From assembly GCA_905221605.1 (NCBI GenBank), contig CAJNDS010001236.1, forward strand, positions 497,001-561,000: DNA of 64,000 nt. The letters run 5' to 3'. A program made the position numbers and the translations under genes. Position 1 is the first letter of the stretch; each line of letters opens with the position of its first letter. The stretch is from Symbiodinium natans. Lineage: Eukaryota; Sar; Dinophyceae; Suessiales; Symbiodiniaceae. The notes below the pieces were generated by a model, which had not been told where the DNA came from, searched no databases, and was given only the letters and a program-made list of their open reading frames with translations. Positions 51,938 to 62,083 of this stretch are shown here, piece by piece.

Positions 51938-53156
51938 GACAAAGATCCCGCAAGCTTCGAAGGAACGATGCCCGTGCCACTGCCTCATGCCTAAATTGAC
52001 AGCAAGATCCTACGGATGTTCTGAGCCGCAGTCCGACACAGCAAGACGACTAGCCAGCAGCCTTTCGCCGGATTCCTCAAGTTCTGCGCAGTGAGGAACG
52101 GAGCATGCCAGCATGCTGTAACGAAGATGCTTTTGAACATAGCCTCTTTTCTGAATCGGCCTTCTTTCTTCCGACTTCCTTGAGCGCACTTCATCGGGGC
52201 ATTGCAAATGTTCAGTATCTGTGTGCTGTATGTGCTGTTGGTTCGAGAACTTCCCCTTGCCATCACCATCACACCTCGCCCAATCACTACATGGGCCAAT
52301 ACAGTCCATACATTTGCATCTGTCTACCATTGAAGCAAAGATTCCACAGTGAGGCCCTGCGATAGTGATGTGATGCCACGTCCTGTGGCTCAGAGAATTC
52401 GGCGAAAAACCCTGATAAACAACGCACGGGGTTCGAGTCTGAAGCTTGTTTGGGCAGTGGTTGCAGGGAATTTGAGCACTTGGCGAGACGGAATCACATA
52501 GCTTATGGATCCATTCTGTCATGTTGCGTTTAAGGAGGGCCCGGATGTGCTTCGGGGTTTGACACGACATAGGCTTTTATATTTGTTGCGTCAAGATGAT
52601 GCCGAGATGCCAGCAAGCTTTCACTTGAGAGCGTGGGCACCTCAATACGAAGCCCAGAGCTAGCTGATGCTAGCTGCTAACTGCTAGACCATGCCTAATA
52701 TGATCAGAGAGAGCCCGTTGGTTCACAGGACTTCGCAGTGCCGTGGCAGACAGAGATGTGCGACAGATGCGAGGGCCCATGTCTTCAAGCCGAAAAAACC
52801 AAAGAACAAACACCTTCTTCGCGACTCTTGCATTTTTTGTGGCCCCGTTCTTCCCCCCACCCAAGAAAGGAATTCAAGGCCTGATGTTGGGTGGCCATCT
52901 TTGGTAGAGTTTCTGGCGTCTTATTGGGCTCAAGCACTCTGGCCGCCGTGCGTTACATGCTCTCAGCAAGGCTCTGAAATTGCAAACGAGGGCTCAGGCG
53001 TGTGCGTCGTAATGTGTTGCAATGTTCAGGTGACAGATGGGCAACTGCGGACTCGGATCCTGGGCTGACGATGAAGGAGAGCTGACGCAAGAGAGGCAAA
53101 GGAGACTGCATGCAATTTTGTGCTTGCTTGCCGAGTGCTTAAGTGTCGGTTTTGAT

Positions 53157-53375
53157 ACTGCGCTGCTTTTGTGGTGATGCTGTCGCTGCGAGGCTGCTGG
53201 AAGCTGTAGAGTCGATGGATGTTGACGAGGCGAGCCGACCACGTCATGCATTGCAGTCCTCATGTGTCCCGTATGTCCCAGTGCATCGCGAGGTTGAGAG
53301 ATGCCTCAATGGTGGAGTCCCTGTCAACAAGTCCATAGATGCAAAGGCCGCAGGGGTCGGCTCGGTTGTCAGTTG
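53157..53375 (+). CDS. Possible exon, unknown protein
   Basis: The frame reads RCFCGDAVAARLLEAVESMD, then VDEASRPRHALQSSCVPYVP and VHREVERCLNGGVPVNKSID, with a stop at 53373. Coding-like composition; left border unknown. Confidence 0.35.
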
Positions 53376-53415
53376 AGCTTCTTTGCCGCCTAATGGCTGC
53401 CTGGGGCCTTGTTCA

Positions 53416-53619
53416 GGGTCATACGCTGCTCGACAAGTTCGCAGCCGAGCACGCAGCGAAGCTTGGCAGCACACAGGGCACTCTGGCAGGAAAGTCTTTT
53501 GAGTAGAAGGCTCTTCGTGCGCAAATGTTGTGGGCGAGAGGCCAGTGATCCGGAGGGGCATGGCCTGCCAAGGATGTTGCGGGATGCGCTTCACTACGCA
53601 GGCACACCTGGCGAGGTAA
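53416..53619 (+). CDS. Possible exons, unknown protein
   Basis: After GTTCAG a frame reads HTLLDKFAAEHAAKLGSTQG then TLAGKSF. A second piece at 53571-53619 reads MLRDALHYAGTPGE and ends at a GTAAAG donor. They may be adjacent exons of one gene that continues towards the gap. Confidence 0.3.
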
Positions 53620-53689
53620 AGATCTCAGCTTTTCCCAAAGAGCAGTTGAGGCCAAATCAAGGAGGGTGAAACTAAGGTGGTGCTAATCT

Positions 53690-53746
53690 GCTAATGACTA
53701 CTAAATGCTTATGACTTATGACTTATGACTTATGACTTCTGACTGC
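53690..53746. repeat. ATGACTT microsatellite
   Basis: Five to six ATGACTTAT-like 9-bp units. Confidence 0.8.
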
Positions 53747-54663
53747 TTAGGCCACAAAGCTGCTTGTGGAGAAGCAGGACTTGGAACCAGGGAAACAGCT
53801 GCATTGTAATTAGGCCTCACGATGCTTTTTTTCATCCGGCGCGCATGTCCGTGTGACAGGTCCGTGTGCATAAATTGAGTGGACTGGGCACAGAGTGCTC
53901 GACTCCTAGAGTAGTCAGCTTTTTAGCATCTTCCTGCCTTGAGAGGAGGCGGCCGCTCAAACCCTGAAGGTTCTGCTACAGCATGGCGCAATCCTCTCGG
54001 GACGGTCGGTAGCTGTCTCAGCATGTGATGCGGGGATCTTGTCGCTCAAGGGATTTTGAAGCCTTTCCAGATTCTGCAGGCACTGACAGCTCCCTGAGCA
54101 CGTCGGCATCCGGCGCGGCAGAGATTTGACAAGAGTACATCTCGGTTGCAAAGGCCAACTCGAAGCATGGGTCGCGCTTGCCCACGGCGTCTCGGTACAG
54201 TATGGCCCCGTGGATCGGACCTTGCAACTGCAGACGCGAGATAGCGAGGTGTTTGGAAGGTGTCTGGATCTGGGTTCAAGTCCATGGTTCGATTCACGGC
54301 GTGCCGTCTCACACTTCGCCGGCTTTCATAAACGAAGTGCAAGCCGGAACGAGGGCAGAGAAACAAATGACCACAATCGCGCAGGTGCAAAGAAGCCTCT
54401 GACAGGAAAGGAATAAGAAAGCAACACTCCTGCCGCATATGATAGTCCGATAGGCCCTCTTGCCAATGCCTCCGCAAAAAGTTACCAAGCGACGTGCTAG
54501 ATCACTCGCAACGCGATACGGAACACCCTTGGCATCGGACAGATAATTACTATCGAATAATCAAAACTTTCATAGGGAAAAATCCAGCATTGGACTCGCA
54601 TTGGTTCTAGAATTCTGGCTTAATTCTCTCAGGCACTTAAAGGGTGAATTATCGTCGTAATAA

Positions 54664-54763
54664 NNNNNNNNNNNNNNNNNNNNNNNNNNNNNNNNNNNNN
54701 NNNNNNNNNNNNNNNNNNNNNNNNNNNNNNNNNNNNNNNNNNNNNNNNNNNNNNNNNNNNNNN
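54664..54763. other. Assembly gap of exactly 100 N
   Basis: Round-number gap, so its real length is unknown. It falls exactly where the second satellite begins. Confidence 0.98.
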
Positions 54764-55223
54764 CCCGCCGACCTCCCAAATACGTACCTTTTTTGGGTCT
54801 GAAAACGCCAAAGGGCACGTATTTCGGAGGTCGGGCCGTTCCCGGACCGGACCCTCCCCCCGCCCGCCGACCTCCCAAATACGTACCTTTTTTGGGTCTT
54901 TTTGGGCCTGAAAACGCCGTAAAGGGCACGTATTTCGGAGGTCGGGCCGTTCCCGGACCGGACCCTCCGCCCGCCCGCCGACCTCCCAAATACGTACCTT
55001 TTTTGGGTCTTTTTGGGACGTATTTCGGAGGTCGGGCCGTTCCCGGACCGGACCCCCCCCCCAGCCCGCCGACCTCCCAAATACGTACCTTTTTTGGGTC
55101 TTTTTGGGCCTGAAAACGCCGTAAAGGGCACGTATTTCGGAGGTCGGGCCGTTCCCGGACCGGACCCCCCCCCCCGCCCGCCGACCTCCCAAATACGTAC
55201 AAGTCACATTTTTTGGGCCTTTC

Positions 55224-55432
55224 CGGCCTGAAACACCGCAAAAAAGTGACTTTTTGTGCCGGGCCTCTTCCCGTAAGCCCTAAGCCCTAAGGCGCAGGAG
55301 GGGGGTTTGAACTGGCAACCTTGCGGTTATAAGAGCTGCGCCTTATGCCACTCGGCTAATGAAACCTAAAAACCTCTGCCCGGCCTGAAACACCTCAAAA
55401 AAGGTGACTTTTTGTGCCGGGCCTCTTCCCCT
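55224..55432. repeat. Short repeat pair flanking tRNA-like insert
   Basis: CGGCCTGAAACACC...AAAGTGACTTTTTGTGCCGGGCC at about 55224 recurs at about 55381, 157 bp apart, on either side of the tRNA-like sequence. Each copy contains a GGCC inverted pair, and both run into TAAGCCC telomere-like words. Confidence 0.65.
55293..55365 (-). pseudogene. tRNA-like sequence, anticodon UAU, degenerate
   Basis: Read on the minus strand it has TA then a D-arm GCCGAGTGGCATAAGGC, an anticodon loop CTTATAA (UAU, Ile) and a T-loop TTCAAAC in the right order and spacing. The acceptor, anticodon and T stems do not pair well, so it is more likely a tRNA-derived relic than a working gene. Confidence 0.45.
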
Positions 55433-56065
55433 AAGCCCTAAGCCCTAAGCCCTGAGGCCTGAGCCCTGAGCCCTGAGCGGGTCTTTTTGGGCCTGAAAAC
55501 GCCGTAAAGGGCACGTATTTCGGAGGTCGGGCCGTTCCCGGACCGGACCCCCCCCCCGCCCGCCGACCTCCCAAATACGTACCTTTTTTGGGTCTTTTTG
55601 GGCCTGAAAACGCCGTAAAGGGCACGTATTTCGGAGGTCGGGCCGTTCCCGGACCGGACCCCCCCCGCCCACCGACCTCCCAAATACGTACCTTTTTTGG
55701 GTCTTTTTGGGCCTGAAAACGCCGTAAAGGGCACGTATTTCGGAGGTCGGGCCGTTCCCGGACCGGACCCCCCCCCGCCCGCCGACCTCCCAAATACGTA
55801 CCTTTTTTGGGTCTTTTTGGGCCTGAAAACGCCGTAAAGGGCACGTATTTCGGAGGTCGGGCCGTTCCCGGACCGGACCCCCCCCCGCCCGCCGACCTCC
55901 CAAATACGTACCTTTTTTGGGTCTTTTTGGGACCTGAAAACGCCGTAAAGGTACGTATTTCGGAGGTCGGGCCGTTCCCGGACCGGACCCCCCCCCCCGC
56001 CCGCCGACCTCCCAAATACGTACCATTTTTGGGTCTCGGTGAGCCGCTAATGAAGCCCCTACACC

Positions 56066-56299
56066 CTAAACCCTAAACCCTAAACCCTAAACCCTAAACC
56101 CTAAACCCTAAACCCTAAACGCTAAACGCTAAACGCTAAACGCTAAACGCTAAACGCTAAACGCTAAACGCTAAACGCTAAACGCTAAACGCTAAACCCT
56201 GAACTGAACCCTAAACCCTAAACCTTAAACCCTAAACCCTGAACCCTGAACCCTAAACCCTAAACCCTAAACCCTAAACCCTAAACCCTAAACCCTAAA
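56066..56299 (-). repeat. CCCTAAA array with AACGCTA block
   Basis: CCCTAAA units enclose about eleven uninterrupted AACGCTA units (about 56117-56197), then CCCTAAA and CCCTGAA again. Confidence 0.95.
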
Positions 56300-56370
56300 C
56301 GAAATAAGACATGGGAGGTGCGACCTGTGAAATAGATAGAGGCGTGCCGTTACGGCTTTACGTCCTTTTC

Positions 56371-56667
56371 CAGGTTCAAGTGACCCCAAAAAGGGTCGGG
56401 GGTGGGGCGGCTCGAGAAAATGGGACGCAAAACAAGGAAGGGAACCTTCCCCTTCTTCATGAGGCCACTCTCGAAATGCATACCCTTCAGGGCCTAGGAA
56501 TGTTTGGTCCTGGGCTCAAATCCCTTCTGATTGGGGAATAGGAACCTTTTACGGTTCGGTTTCTATTTCGGTTCGGTTCGACGGTTCCGGTTTTACTATT
56601 CGGTTCGCAGGTTCCGGTTCTGACGGTTCCGGTTCCACGGTTCGCGGTTCGGTTCCTTCGCTTCCTG
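56371..56667. repeat. Duplicated block B'
   Basis: Near-identical copy of 23546-23851 in the same orientation, ending in the GGTTCGG low-complexity tract. Confidence 0.85.
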
Positions 56668-56727
56668 CTTTAAGTCTATTCTAAAAGGGTACCCCGTGAG
56701 GGTTTAGGGTTTTGGGTTGCCTAAACC

Positions 56728-56771
56728 CTAAACACTAAACCTCAAACCCTAAACCCTTAAACCGTTAAACC
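56728..56771 (-). repeat. Short CCCTAAA-like array
   Basis: Degenerate units ending CCCCAG, the acceptor of the next exon. Confidence 0.75.
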
Positions 56772-56775
56772 CCAG

Positions 56776-56825
56776 GTGAGCCCTTCAACCCGCCGATCTA
56801 CAGCAGCCTGACCTACAGCATCCAG
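56776..56825 (+). CDS. DUF3638-type protein, exon R1 (probable)
   Basis: 50-bp exon after AAACCCCAG, ending at a GC donor (ATCCAG|GCAGTT). It reads EPFNPPIYSSLTYSIQ. It enters needing one base, as the exon at 20935-21028 provides, and leaves in phase 0, as exon R2 requires. Confidence 0.5.
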
Positions 56826-56875
56826 GCAGTTTGCCTTCTCGACTCGATCCTGTTTCGTGGCTTTGTGTTGTTTTT

Positions 56876-56983
56876 GGGTTTAGTGTTTCAGGGTTTTAGG
56901 GTTTTAGGGTTTTAGGGTTTCAGGGTTTCAGGGTTTCAGGGTTTTAGGGTTTTAGGGTTTTAGGGTTTTTAGGTTTTAGGGCA
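56876..56983 (+). repeat. TTTTAGGG / TTTCAGGG 8-mer array
   Basis: The unit is lengthened to eight bases (GTTTTAGG and GTTTCAGG), in two homogeneous blocks. Confidence 0.85.
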
Positions 56984-57083
56984 TTGTGGCAGCGAGCTCG
57001 TACATCCAGCTTTTGTAACCCTCCTCTACCCCTAGAGCGCAAGAAGCCTAGAAGCGAGGGTTCAAGACTTTAGGGGCTGTGTA

Positions 57084-57185
57084 GGGTTTAGGGTTTAGGG
57101 TTTAGGGTTTAGGGTTTAGGGTTTAGGGTTTAGGGTTTAGGGTTTAGGGTTTAGGGTTTAGGGTTTAGGGTTTAGGGTTTAGGGT
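57084..57185 (+). repeat. TTTAGGG array
   Basis: Fourteen perfect units inside the inferred intron R1-R2. Confidence 0.95.
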
Positions 57186-57189
57186 GAAA

Positions 57190-59377
57190 TGGTAATTTTG
57201 CAGCTGTTTCTTATAGGAATGATATAGTGCCCAAGAAATACAAGTTATTCCCAAGCATCCCTAAGCTTCAGGGCTGTGTCGGGTTTTAGGGTGAAGGGTT
57301 TCGATGTGCGTGCGGGCTTTGCTAATGTGGATCCCATGACATGAACCAAAAAGTGTGGTTCCAGTATGCTGGATCCCGAACGACGCACCAGGGCAACTGA
57401 CTCCTAGTGGCTAGTTTAGGGGGTTAGGGTTTAGGGGTTTGTTTAGGGTTTAGGGTTTAGGGTTTAGGGTTTAAGCCTTGGCTTCGGAATATATTTGAAT
57501 AGGACTTCAGCAGATGGGAAGAACTGAAAAGACTGCTGGGATGTGAGACCTGCATGTGAACCAAACCCCATCCTACCGTGGATGGAGGAAATCCTGCACT
57601 GCTTCTGAAGCATACACAAGTGGCCTCGACCGACGCCCCTTCGTAACATTGTCTTGAAATCAGAAGACGTGCGCTTTTGTTCCAACGGCATAGCTCGTGT
57701 GCCGCCCATGACACCAGCCAATGTCCCTGTGCTAGGGACGTCACCTTTTGACTCTAGTTTAGGGTTTCGGGTTGCGGCTTTAGGGTTAGCAGCTTTGGAG
57801 AAGGGGGAGAGTAGCCTTATGAGGACTTTGGGAGGGGCGCGCCCGGACCCTTGATTTTCAAGACCCCTCGAGCCTTAACGGGAGCCGCACAGCGCCGAAC
57901 TGAGCCACTTGGAGCGTAGGGTAGGGCAGGGATGTTCGGTTTCAAGCTTCAACCTCCTTAAGCCCAAGCCCTAAACGGGTTTAAACCCTAAACCACGCTT
58001 CATAAAGCAGGTGAAGTGCCACCATGGCATCGCACGTGCCACTTGGCTCGCCGAAGCCTTTCCCTCCACACCCGAACGTTCCACTGTGCACTCCCTAGAC
58101 CATACACGGAGAGTCCTGAGCGCCACGTGCTACATAGCCCAAAGGTATGTGCCCTTTTGTTTTTGTGTTGTAGGTTCCCTGATAGAGCAGCCAACAAAAA
58201 AAAGGGTGCCGGGCACCAGGAGGTGCCCTTATTGAAATATAGTTACGGGTCTACCAAGGCGACGTGGAGGCCTTGCAAGCTTCAACCAGCAATGACTTAG
58301 CGAGAACTAGTTTGGGTGTAGGCTTCATAGTTTCGGGTTGAGGGCTTAGGCTTCTTGGTGAGTTTTCGTCAGGGCTGCATAGAAGAGGCCAGAGGTAGGG
58401 TTTCGGAATTGGTTTCGAACTCAACCCCTCAAACACCGCGGCCTCAAGATTCGGGGGGCTACCAAGCCTCGAAGGCTGAGTCTTGAGCCTTGTTCATGAA
58501 ACAAGTGCCAGAGCCCTCGGCTTTCAAAATGTTTCAGGGTTTCGAAGTGCTTCGAATCTGGGTTTCACAGTTGAGGGTTGATGGCTCAGGCTTACCCAAA
58601 GCGTCAAGCACCAAAGCCCACACAAAGCAGCCTGAGGTCACCCGAAAAGTGGGCGACAACATTTGGGTCTTAGCCAGCCCAATTCACGCAGCCCCGGCTG
58701 CAACAAGCTCGTTGTTTTGGAGTACTGAATGCTGCATCTGAGGTGCGTTGCATGTTCAGTTCTCCAGATGCGTCCCGTTTGGGGTCCTGTTATGGTGCGA
58801 CAACTTGTTTGTCGGGTACCCAACAAACGCGGTGACATAGAGAGCGGCCACATTGTGTCCCGAATGCCATCCCCTCTGGTTCCTTGTCCCCCAGTTTCGG
58901 TACTGCCAAGCTCCTGCATGTGGATCACGAAGCCCTTCACTCTAAAGCCGATAAGCCCAAGCACCAGCAGGGTAACTGCGGGATTTTGGGAGGCAGGAGA
59001 CGTTGGTGTTTGTTGTTCCGACAAACTTAGTGTAACCACTGTAATCCCAGGTCTTCAGGTCAAGGCAGTTTTTGCAGTTGAGGTACGGGCTGGCCTTTGA
59101 GCAGGTAGTGTATATGGGTTCTGGGACGGGGATGTGCAACTTCGGACAGCTATGACAGGAGGCCGTCTTTGCACCTAAGCCCCTGAAATGATAGACCCGA
59201 AAACCCTTTAGGGTCAGGGGTTGGGTTTAGGGTTTCAGTTTAGGCTTGAAACACTTTGGCCAGCCCTAAACCGTACACGCCCATCCCTGCGTGCCAGCCA
59301 ACCAAATGGGGACCTCACGGACTTCAGTGTTGGCTTCTTGCTGTTTTGTGTGTTTAAGAGTGGTGCATCCCCTATAC
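57190..59377. other. Inferred intron R1-R2, no exon recognised
   Basis: Unique sequence with a TTTAGGG array at 57420-57474. An interspersed element near 58195-58260 (GGTGCCCTTATTGAAATATA) is related to one at 59885-59935. No further splice-bounded coding segment was found, but very small exons could be missed. Confidence 0.4.
57420..57474 (+). repeat. TTTAGGG array
   Basis: Short array with phase slips. Confidence 0.85.
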
Positions 59378-59444
59378 CCTAAACCCTAAACCCTAAACCC
59401 TAAACCTTAAGCCCTAAGCCCTAAACCCTAAACCCTAAACCCGG
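59378..59444 (-). repeat. CCCTAAA array
   Basis: Array with CCCTAAG variants just upstream of exon R2. Confidence 0.9.
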
Positions 59445-59466
59445 GAGACTTCGTACCACTGCCCAG

Positions 59467-59553
59467 GCGCCCAAGGGCTCGCAGATCGCCAGATTCGCCA
59501 ACATCTTGGCGCCCTTAGAGGCCATGAGCCACGCGCTGTTCTGGACCTCGGAG
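59467..59553 (+). CDS. DUF3638-type protein, exon R2
   Basis: 87 bp, phase 0 to phase 0, from GCCCAG to GGAG|GTGTGC (GT donor). It reads APKGSQIARFANILAPLEAM then SHALFWTSE. In the DUF3638-associated family, as I recall it, a helix with I..IL..LE...HI..W precedes a strand with ELPRL.L.F. Exon R3 supplies exactly that next part in frame. The intron downstream starts with a 30-G run and holds TTTAGGG and CCCTAAA arrays. Confidence 0.65.
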
Positions 59554-59559
59554 GTGTGC

Positions 59560-59561
<2 letters not shown>

Positions 59562-59591
<30 letters not shown>
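59562..59591. repeat. Poly-G tract (30)
   Basis: Thirty consecutive G eight bases inside the intron after exon R2. Confidence 0.85.
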
Positions 59592-59593
<2 letters not shown>

Positions 59594-59624
59594 GACTCAA
59601 AGGATCCGGGGCCTTTCGGACGCA

Positions 59625-59690
59625 GGGTTTAGGGTTTAGGGTTTCGGGTTTTAGGGTTTAGGGTTTAGGGTTTGGGGTTTTGGGTAGGTC
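59625..59690 (+). repeat. TTTAGGG array
   Basis: Degenerate array inside intron R2-R3. Confidence 0.85.
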
Positions 59691-60055
59691 GACAAAAGGA
59701 TCCGGGGCTTTTTTCGGCTTAGGGTAAGTAGTGGAGGACTTTGTTGGAGGATTCGACAGATTTGGGCGTCTTGGATGTTGGCGCTTCGAAGGTCTGGATT
59801 CGGTGTCGAAAGCTTGGTAGCCCCAGTGGTACCCTTTACCCTTTTTTTTGGTTATGGGTTCCCTTATAAAGCAACCACCCCAAAAAAGGGTGCCCTTATT
59901 AGAACAAGGTTACTGGGCTACAAAGAAAGGCTGTGCATGATGTGGAGAAGGGGCCCCCAGCTCAAAGCCCCGAAACCTTGAGTCTCACACCTTGAATCAC
60001 CATCTGAAGATGCCCTTAAATGAGCCTGAAGCCTTAAAACCCTCAAAACCCTCAG

Positions 60056-60123
60056 AACCCTAACCCTAAACCCCTAAACCCTAAACCCTAAACCCTAAAC
60101 CCTAAACCCTAAACCCTAAACCC
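60056..60123 (-). repeat. CCCTAAA array
   Basis: Array inside intron R2-R3, 16 bp upstream of exon R3. It is opposite in orientation to the array at the other end of the same intron. Confidence 0.9.
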
Positions 60124-60139
60124 TGGATACCTTGTGCAG

Positions 60140-60248
60140 GATGGCCAGACCCTGACGCTTGTGGAGCTACCCCGGGTGCAGCTGCGGTTCAAGCCGGGCC
60201 CGGACCCAGGGGGCCGCGGGCTGCGGCTCTTCTCCAAGGAGTTCGGAG
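60140..60248 (+). CDS. DUF3638-type protein, exon R3
   Basis: 109 bp after CTTGTGCAG, entering in phase 0 and leaving with one base at a GC donor (GGAG|GCCGGG). It reads DGQTLTLVELPRVQLRFKPG then PDPGGRGLRLFSKEFG. The ELPR..L.F...LRLFS string is the most diagnostic piece of this family here. Joined to R2 the peptide runs HALFWTSE then DGQTLTLVELPRV without a break. Confidence 0.7.
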
Positions 60249-60691
60249 GCCGGGCCCTTTAAAGGGTTCTGACCTAAGGGCCCGTAACTTGTATAGGGGA
60301 TACAAGGGGAACACAAGGGGCCTTTCTAAGGTTCGGAAAAAGGTTCAGGGTTGAGACCAACAAGCTCTGGAGCTGAGGGGTTGGGAAGTTCCCGCAGGAG
60401 GCGCATACAGGTGAATCGTTCTCTGAAAGCTGCGCTCTGCGGCTCTGCAGTCTGGGGCTACGATTCCAGGGTTGGAGTTGGATTTTCGAGTCTGGGGTCT
60501 GCAGTCGGTCGTCTTGGCACCGCCCGGACCCGAGGCTCTTGGACCCTAGCCGGCACGCAGCACTGACAAAGCTCAGCCGTTTAAACAGACCCTTTACACC
60601 TTAAACCTGAACCCACAACCCGTAGAACGGCTTAACACCAAACATCAACCCCCCCCCCTCCCCCCCCCCGCCCCTCACCTCGCCCGCACAG

Positions 60692-60741
60692 GCTTCTATT
60701 TGCTGGATCGGAACGGTGTCCACGATGCAGAGGCCAACTCC
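60692..60741 (+). CDS. DUF3638-type protein, exon R4
   Basis: It starts after CCCGCACAG and supplies the two bases that complete the split glycine codon from R3, giving LFSKEFGG then FYLLDRNGVHDAEANS. The end is uncertain: a phase-0 GT donor at 60742 fits exon R6, but the frame stays open to 60857. An alternative extra exon near 61004-61056 (RATGDPRASDLAPWLQ) could lie between R4 and R6. Confidence 0.55.
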
Positions 60742-60944
60742 GTTGTTGTGACTTCGGGGCTCTTCGGCCACAGGGAAGTTCAGGGAGTTCTTCTGTTGGG
60801 ATATCCTTGCCATGCAGGTTGGGAGATGTTGGGAGTTCAGGGCTCCCAGGTTTGAGGGACTATGGGGTTGTAGGGTTTCCAAAGCTCCTCAACCCGAGAC
60901 CCTGGAAGCTCCAAGCCCCTCTTGCGCTGACTTCCAGCCTTCAA

Positions 60945-60983
60945 ACCCTGAACCCTAAGCCCTAAACCCTAAACCCTAAACCC
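60945..60983 (-). repeat. CCCTAAA array
   Basis: Short array in the inferred intron R4-R6. Confidence 0.85.
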
Positions 60984-61003
60984 CAGATTCTTTTTTGGGG
61001 GAG

Positions 61004-61056
61004 GCTTGGCGAGCGGCCACCGGAGATCCGAGAGCCTCAGACCTCGCCCCGTGGTT
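61004..61056 (+). CDS. Possible extra exon R5
   Basis: After GGGGGAG the frame reads AWRATGDPRASDLAPWLQ. Its end is close to an AGG|GGTCG junction that does not make a standard donor; a GC donor at DL|GCCCCG is possible. Its place between R4 and R6 would suit the family spacing, but it is optional. Confidence 0.3.
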
Positions 61057-61097
61057 GCAGGGGTCGTAGCTATGTCTTAGTGATCCTTTCCAGAAAG

Positions 61098-61143
61098 GAT
61101 TTAGGGTTTAGGGTTGAGGGTTTAGGGTTTAGGGTTTAGGGTT
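61098..61143 (+). repeat. TTTAGGG array
   Basis: Short array in intron R4-R6. Confidence 0.85.
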
Positions 61144-61598
61144 GATGGGCCTAGGGCCAGGGCCCAAGTGCGACCCAGACGTTTCGCGTACGAGCTAAGC
61201 TTGGAGCGGAGCTGCATCGGATTCCAAGGTTTCTGCTTGCTTGAACTACGTCTGTTCTTCTTTCTTCAGGCTCTTTCTTTCCTTGGAGTTCTGGTCTACG
61301 AGTTCAAGAGCAGTATGGTAGCAGACCCTTAACTTCAACCTCACTTGACGGCGAGGGTCTTGCTTCAAAAAGCTGCCGAATTCCTCATCCATTCTTCGTC
61401 TTCAAGCCATCCCAACCAGACGCCCGAAATTCAAAGGGTCACCCTTGGGTTTGGGCATCCTGTCTTAAAGATTCTCCAAGAAAACATACGGGTCACATGT
61501 TCGGAGTCTATGATGTAAGGGAACCCTTTGGGGGGTACATCCTTCGGGGCACGAGAGTCTTCGTCCCTTGAGCAGTGGATCGTCTGAAACCAGCCCAG

Positions 61599-61690
61599 GG
61601 CTCCTACCTCGCAAAGATGCCCCACGCGGTGGTCCTCCGGAGCACTGCAGGGGCAATCCGCATCCTGGTCACGAACGCGGACTTGACAAG
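61599..61690 (+). CDS. DUF3638-type protein, exon R6
   Basis: 92 bp after CAGCCCAG in phase 0, leaving with two bases at a GC donor (ACAAG|GCGCCC). It reads GSYLAKMPHAVVLRSTAGAI then RILVTNADLT. The family counterpart is a LPHAVLL..........LVPN strand pair. Splicing to R7 restores NADLTRPAIKVKPFST. Confidence 0.7.
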
Positions 61691-61972
61691 GCGCCCCTCT
61701 GGATCATGGGGGGGGGGGGCCCCTGAGTTGAGGAGCCTTTTCATGTGGTCGGAGATGGGAGCTTTCTGGGCTTTCTGGGCTTGGGTTGTTAGGTTTTCGT
61801 CTAGGGCCTAGAGCACTTATGGGAGCCTTTAGGGACCTTTTTGGAGTGGGTGCTGTGGGTGGGCTTGAACTCTGGCACTGTCAGGATAAGACGCTTAAGT
61901 AGGGATTGGGCACGAAGACCCAAGGCCCTCAACCACCGAATCTCAAAGTCCTGCACCCACGTGGTGGGCCTA

Positions 61973-62048
61973 GACCCTAAACCCTAAACCCTAAACTTAA
62001 GCCCTAAACCCTAAACCCTAAACCCTAAACTTGCCCTAAACCCCAAAC
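61973..62048 (-). repeat. CCCTAAA array
   Basis: Array inside intron R6-R7, 35 bp upstream of the microexon. Confidence 0.9.
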
Positions 62049-62083
62049 CCTGGTGGTGGAGTAGCCGTGGACTTGCTGCCGAG

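Larger units (their letters stand above)
54769..56034. repeat. 96-bp satellite, copy A'
   Basis: The same satellite as at 21.8-23.5 kb, but most units carry an extra C-rich GCCCGCC spacer (period about 105-110 bp). It is interrupted at 55201-55487 by an insert with a tRNA-like sequence. Long minus-strand open frames here are artefacts, as in copy A. Confidence 0.9.

Noticed and set aside
52380-52460. tRNA gene
   Set aside because: GTGGCTCAG and GGTTCGAGTC look like tRNA boxes, but the acceptor and T stems do not pair.
54570-56026. Minus-strand frames of about 160-220 codons
   Set aside because: Satellite copy A', with some frames even running through the N gap.
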